Notes under the pieces: generated by a model | What the model was told of the DNA's origin: nothing | Seen by the model: only the letters and a program-made list of their open reading frames with translations | Database searches by the model: none | Position numbers and translations under genes: made by a program | In this document: piece after piece, positions 4,412-7,782 of the stretch | Numbering within the stretch: the first letter of the stretch is position 1 | Layout: each line of letters starts with the position of its first letter | From: Oligoflexia bacterium | GTDB taxonomy: Bacteria > Bdellovibrionota > UBA1018 > CAIMNF01 | DNA length: 7,782 nucleotides | NCBI GenBank assembly: GCA_903858975.1 | Contig: CAIOKW010000118.1 | Span: forward strand, 1-7,782 | Direction of reading: 5' to 3'

Positions 4412-6181
4412 CTATTGAATTTCTTTACCCTCTTTGATTCGAAGCGTAGGAGTGACTCGCCCCATAAACCGATTAATCTCCGGTATCCCCGCAAAAAGAC
4501 AAGTGTTTCTATTCTGGGCAGATTTTTCCACAAGAATTGTGTATTCTAGTCTCTCCGCAGCATTGAACCAGATACCCTCAAAAGTTCGGGTGCCTGAGCC
4601 TGATAATTTTAGCTTTAAGTGTCTACCCTTCAGCACATTTTGCTGCTCAACCCGAGCCTCTACTGCGAAGAGCGGCTCAGGATTCCCAGGCCCAAAGGGT
4701 GCCAGCTTCTCTAATTCCGTCAAAGCTTTGATTTCAAGGTCTGCAAGCGTGCACCGGGCTTCTACTTTCAGCGTTTCGCCTCGGTGACTCGGCGTGAGCG
4801 TTGCTAACTTTTCATTGTAGGTGCTCACAAACTCTTCAATGTGCTCAGGCTTGAGCGAAAGACCTGCTGCGAATTTATGCCCACCATAGCCGAGGAGCCT
4901 CTCATTTGATAAATGAAGCGCCTCGAGTACATTATATCCGCCGAAGGAGCGAACACTTCCTTTGGCAATTCCATCCTCACGAATGGCAAGTACGATTGCG
5001 GGTTTTTTAAAATGGTCGGTAACCTTAGAGGCCACAATTCCAACGACCCCTTCATGCCAGTCCGCTGAAGCGACCACGACTGCATGAGAAAACTTTCCAA
5101 GCGCTAAGCCTTCATTTACCTTTTCTCGAACCTGATCCCAAATCGAATTTTGAAGATCCGCGCGTTCCTGATTAATTCCCTCTAACTCCTGAGCAAGCTT
5201 CCGCCCCTCATCCGGATCCTTCGTAGTGAGCACACGATAAGCAGTTTCGGCAGACCCCATTCTTCCCGAAGCATTGATTCTTGGTCCCAAGCCAAAACCC
5301 AGATTCGAGGGGCCCACACTTTTCACCTCAATGCCTGCAGCCTTCATCAACTCTCTGAGCCCAGGCTTATCGGTTTCTCGCAGAACGTCGAGTCCATGCT
5401 TCACTAAAGTACGATTGTCCCCGGTGAGCGGAACCATATCGGCAGCGGTAGCAATTACGACTAAATCCAGTAATCCCTTTAAATTAGGCTCTTTCAGCCC
5501 ATTTTTTTCAAAAAAACCGCTGAGCCGTGCCTTAATTCGGATCCCCATACAAAGATAGAAACCCAGAGCGCAGCCGCAAAGCTGACGAAGCTCCGAAGTA
5601 TCCTCGCTTTGTTGCGGGTCAATGATCGCAAATGCGGGAGGTAAGCCCTTCACCGGGTCAATGAGGTGGTGATCCACAATAATCAGCTTGATCCCAAGCT
5701 CTTCAGCCTTTTTTGCAGCATCAAAATTAGTAATCCCGCAATCGACCGTAATGAGAATCTCAACTCCATCCTGATGGGCCTTTTCAACTGCTCCCACATT
5801 TAAGCCATATCCATCACGAAAACGATCGGGCTGTGCGACGTCAAAATTAAACTTTAAATCTCTAAAAAACCATGTAAGAAGGGCCGCACCGGTGGTGCCA
5901 TCGACATCATAATCCGTAAACACCCGAAGCTTCGTTTTGGCTGGTCCTTCTTGTGACCCTAAGATTAAATCGACTGCTTTTTCTAAGTTAAGGATCTTAA
6001 AAGGATGAGTCAGGGAATCGAGCTTTGGATTCAGAAATGCACTCACCTGCTCGGGAGTCGACATTCCTCGATTTACACACACCGTGGATGCAATAAAGCT
6101 TAAGCCAGTTTGTTCTGATAAAAAAAGGGCCGCCTTCTTAGGCGACCCTCCTTCAATTTCGTTTTGAAAAATCCACTCCAT
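4412..6181 (-). CDS. recJ: Single-stranded-DNA-specific 5'-3' exonuclease RecJ
   Basis: RecJ degrades single-stranded DNA from the 5' end in recombinational repair (with RecFOR and a RecQ-type helicase), mismatch repair and base-excision repair. It is cytoplasmic and Mn2+/Mg2+-dependent. The 589-residue length fits the family. The DHH-phosphoesterase motifs are complete: D-Y-D-V-D-G (90-95), T-V-D-C-G (145-149) and V-D-H-H (169-172). These are followed by G-P-R-I-N-A-S-G-R-M-G (299-309), the DHHA1 signature G-G-H-K-F-A-A-G (433-440) and the L-A-P-F-G-P-G-N-P-E-P turn (493-503) leading to the C-terminal OB-type domain. The N-terminal segment (W3, then N-R-G-M and A-F-L-N-P at 37-52) is also conserved in RecJ, supporting the ATG at 6181. 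No good Shine-Dalgarno is present. The start lies 8 bases after the secF stop, suggesting translational coupling. A terminator-like hairpin lies within codons 11-21. Confidence 0.97.
   Translation of the reverse strand: MEWIFQNEIEGGSPKKAALFLSEQTGLSFIASTVCVNRGMSTPEQVSAFLNPKLDSLTHPFKILNLEKAVDLILGSQEGPAKTKLRVFTDYDVDGTTGAALLTWFFRDLKFNFDVAQPDRFRDGYGLNVGAVEKAHQDGVEILITVDCGITNFDAAKKAEELGIKLIIVDHHLIDPVKGLPPAFAIIDPQQSEDTSELRQLCGCALGFYLCMGIRIKARLSGFFEKNGLKEPNLKGLLDLVVIATAADMVPLTGDNRTLVKHGLDVLRETDKPGLRELMKAAGIEVKSVGPSNLGFGLGPRINASGRMGSAETAYRVLTTKDPDEGRKLAQELEGINQERADLQNSIWDQVREKVNEGLALGKFSHAVVVASADWHEGVVGIVASKVTDHFKKPAIVLAIREDGIAKGSVRSFGGYNVLEALHLSNERLLGYGGHKFAAGLSLKPEHIEEFVSTYNEKLATLTPSHRGETLKVEARCTLADLEIKALTELEKLAPFGPGNPEPLFAVEARVEQQNVLKGRHLKLKLSGSGTRTFEGIWFNAAERLEYTILVEKSAQNRNTCLFAGIPEINRFMGRVTPTLRIKEGKEIQ
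6120..6150 (-). terminator. Intrinsic-terminator-like hairpin inside the 5' end of recJ
   Basis: On the minus strand GGGTCGCC (6148-6141) pairs over 8 bp, with one G-U, with GGCGGCCC (6134-6127) around the loop TAAGAA. Seven T follow at once (6126-6120). This is the full form of a Rho-independent terminator, but it lies about 30-60 bases into recJ. It could end part of the secD-secF transcription, with ribosomes entering recJ keeping it open. An SD-like AAGGAGGG overlaps the start of the upstream arm without a start codon after it. The structure is clear; its activity is inferred. Confidence 0.55.
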
Positions 6182-6189
6182 GAAATGGA

Positions 6190-7158
6190 CTAGATTCCGA
6201 TGTGAGCTTCAGGTGAAAGCTTCACTTCGCGACGTTTTTTGCTGCCTGATTTCTTTTGATTCTCGCGATAATGAGTCAACACGATCACCATAGATGAAGC
6301 GATAAATACTGATGAGTAAGTACCCACCACGATACCGCACATCAATGCAAATGCGAACGGCTCAAGCACGTGTCCACCAAAAGCCCACAAACAAGCCACA
6401 CTGACGAAAGTTGCAAGTGAGGTCATGATCGTACGACCGAGAGTCTGATTCACCGATTGATTCACTACTTCTTCAATCGATAAGCTTGGGTTCAACTTCA
6501 AGGTCTCACGAACTCGGTCATAGACGATGATCGTATCGTTATTGGAATAACCCATCAGAGCAAGAATCGCTGCAAGTACAGTCAAATCAAACTCTTTGCC
6601 CGTTACAATAAAAATACCTACCACGATCACTGCATCATGAAACAAGGCCAAAATAGCCCCCGGCGCATAACGGAAATCAAAGCGAATCGCTACATAGAGA
6701 AGAATTGCAATCAAAGAGTAGAACATCGCCAAGAACCCATTCTTACGAAGGAGTCCACCGGCGGATGGACCTACAATGTCAGCTGCTTTAATTTCATACT
6801 CACCTGGCTTCAATTCTGAGCTCAGTGAATCACCAATCGTTTTTACAACTTGATTGAGGTCTTTGCCTTCCTCTTGAGCGCGAATCATAAATTCGCTATC
6901 TTTCGCATCTCCAAGAGCGAGGATCTTCAGACCCGAAAGCTTTCCCTTTTCAAGAGCAGTACGAAGTTTACCCGTATCCCAAGTGGTCGGTACTTTTACC
7001 TTTACTTCAGCACCACCGGTGAAATCGATCCCGTAATTGAGTCCCTTTGTGAAAAGAAGAACCAAGGTTGCCAAGATCATGAGTACAGAAAGAGAAATCC
7101 AAACTTTCCGCTTTCCTACAAAATTAATATTCGATTCAGGACTAATTAAGTGAAACAT
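6190..7158 (-). CDS. secF: Protein translocase subunit SecF
   Basis: Inner-membrane partner of SecD. The SecDF complex uses the proton motive force to help pull preproteins out of the SecYEG channel on the periplasmic side. The 322 residues have the usual six-helix plan: TM1 about 19-37, then G-I-D-F-T-G-G (43-49) and a periplasmic domain to about 135, then five helices between about 141 and 296. The conserved G-Y-S-x-N-D-T (203-209, here G-Y-S-N-N-D-T) followed by I-V-Y-D-R-V-R-E marks TM4. The basic C-terminal tail (K-K-S-G-S-K-K-R-R) is cytoplasmic. The ATG at 7158 is supported by AAGGAG 5 bases upstream. It lies 14 bases after the secD stop and 8 before recJ, so the three form one operon. 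Together with the exported protease and two other signal-peptide proteins nearby, this fits a secretion-active envelope, though linkage alone does not prove a functional tie. Confidence 0.97.
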   Translation of the reverse strand: MFHLISPESNINFVGKRKVWISLSVLMILATLVLLFTKGLNYGIDFTGGAEVKVKVPTTWDTGKLRTALEKGKLSGLKILALGDAKDSEFMIRAQEEGKDLNQVVKTIGDSLSSELKPGEYEIKAADIVGPSAGGLLRKNGFLAMFYSLIAILLYVAIRFDFRYAPGAILALFHDAVIVVGIFIVTGKEFDLTVLAAILALMGYSNNDTIIVYDRVRETLKLNPSLSIEEVVNQSVNQTLGRTIMTSLATFVSVACLWAFGGHVLEPFAFALMCGIVVGTYSSVFIASSMVIVLTHYRENQKKSGSKKRREVKLSPEAHIGI

Positions 7159-7163
7159 TGATT

Positions 7164-7170
7164 CTCCTTC
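7164..7170 (-). promoter_or_regulatory. Shine-Dalgarno of secF
   Basis: On the minus strand GAAGGAG lies between the secD stop and the secF ATG, 5 bases before the start. secF is thus translated independently of secD, unlike recJ, which lacks such a site. Confidence 0.75.
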
Positions 7171-7172
7171 AA

Positions 7173-7782
7173 TTAGATACTTAAAGTTTTAGCGTTTTTG
7201 TCTTCCATCTTCTTGAGATAGAAATCAAACAACACGCGACAAACGAAGATTGCTGTAAACAGAGTGGTCACAATCCCGATCATCATGGTTACCGCGAAAC
7301 CTTTTACCGGTCCGCTTCCGTAGATCATGAGTACGATGGCTGCAATTCCATTGGCCACGTTGGCATCCAAAATGGTCTTAAATGCCTTATCGAAACCTGA
7401 GTCTACCGCAGCACCGATCGTCTTCCCTAAGCCAAGCTCCTCACGGATACGCTCATAGATCACGACGTTAGAATCGACTGCGATACCGACAGTAAGTGCA
7501 ATCCCTGCAATCCCCGGAAGGGTCAAAGTTGCTTCAAGCCATACCAGAATCGCAAGTACCAGAACCACGTTCATGAGCAATGAAGCCACTGCAATGATAC
7601 CCGATACTTGATAATAGATTGCAGTGAGAGCAAATACGGCTAGGATTCCGAGCATACTTGCATAGGCTCCCTTAGCTACTGAATCGGCTCCTAAGCTTGG
7701 TCCGACAACTCGTTGCTCCATTAACTCAAGCTGAGCTGGAAGTGCTCCCGCACGCAACACGATTGCAAGGTCTTTTGATTCA
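7173..7782 (-). CDS. secD: Protein translocase subunit SecD, C-terminal part (5' end outside window)
   Basis: The last 202 residues of SecD. The reading frame is open to the window edge: before the GTG at 7760 it continues as E-S-K-D-L-A-I-V-L-R-A-G-A-L-P-A, the conserved stretch preceding the SecD membrane domain, so 7760 is not a start. The segment has the last part of the periplasmic domain (V-V-G-P-S-L-G) and five hydrophobic helices. The SecD TM4 signature V-G-I-A-V-D-S-N-V-V-I-Y-E-R-I-R-E-E-L (usually D-A-N-V) is clear, followed by D-A-N and G-S-G-P-V-K-G-F-A-V-T. The missing N-terminal portion should hold TM1 and most of the periplasmic domain, roughly 300-400 residues. It is followed by secF and recJ. 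The operon promoter lies outside the window. Confidence 0.96.
   Translation of the reverse strand, partial: ESKDLAIVLRAGALPAQLELMEQRVVGPSLGADSVAKGAYASMLGILAVFALTAIYYQVSGIIAVASLLMNVVLVLAILVWLEATLTLPGIAGIALTVGIAVDSNVVIYERIREELGLGKTIGAAVDSGFDKAFKTILDANVANGIAAIVLMIYGSGPVKGFAVTMMIGIVTTLFTAIFVCRVLFDFYLKKMEDKNAKTLSI

Noticed and set aside
7173..7760. A complete 195-residue membrane protein starting at 7760.
   Set aside because: The frame stays open to the window edge and encodes conserved SecD sequence before 7760; it is the C-terminal part of a longer secD.

Overview
The window looks like chromosomal DNA from a Gram-negative bacterium of the deltaproteobacterial type, most plausibly a Bdellovibrio relative (Bdellovibrionota). 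That placement is inference. It rests on the secD-secF-recJ gene order, on the exported proteins with Sec signal peptides, and above all on a cyclic-di-GMP riboswitch-like RNA that ends in its own terminator instead of running straight into a gene. This resembles the abundant 'merRNA' described in Bdellovibrio bacteriovorus. No mobile element, CRISPR array, tRNA or rRNA was seen, and the base composition looks even throughout.

Left part (1-1487): an exported DUF4097-like protein of unknown function (37-999, minus strand) faces away from a protein-free region of about 490 bases. On the plus strand that region holds a GEMM-I (c-di-GMP-I) aptamer at about 1208-1319, a compact nested double hairpin at 1340-1401, and a strong intrinsic terminator at 1414-1456. 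Together they look like one small non-coding RNA. It lies immediately upstream of queE (1488-2162), the radical-SAM enzyme that makes the 7-deazaguanine core of queuosine.

Middle part (2165-4411): on the minus strand, a secreted subtilisin-family protease with propeptide and C-terminal CUB-like domain (2703-4331) is followed after 10 bases by a small exported, charged, probably helical protein of unknown function (2165-2692). The two are probably co-transcribed, and they converge on queE with only 2 bases between stop codons. A long imperfect inverted repeat (4354-4410) separates the protease from recJ.

Right part (4412-7782): a tightly packed minus-strand operon runs secD (5' end outside the window), then secF, then recJ. 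SecD and SecF form the membrane complex that helps the Sec translocon draw preproteins across the inner membrane. RecJ is the 5'-3' single-strand DNA exonuclease of repair. A textbook intrinsic terminator shape (8-bp GC-rich stem plus seven T) lies inside the first 21 codons of recJ, so recJ expression may depend on ribosomes masking it.

The two observations most worth following are the riboswitch-type RNA with its own terminator ahead of queE, and the terminator embedded at the start of recJ.
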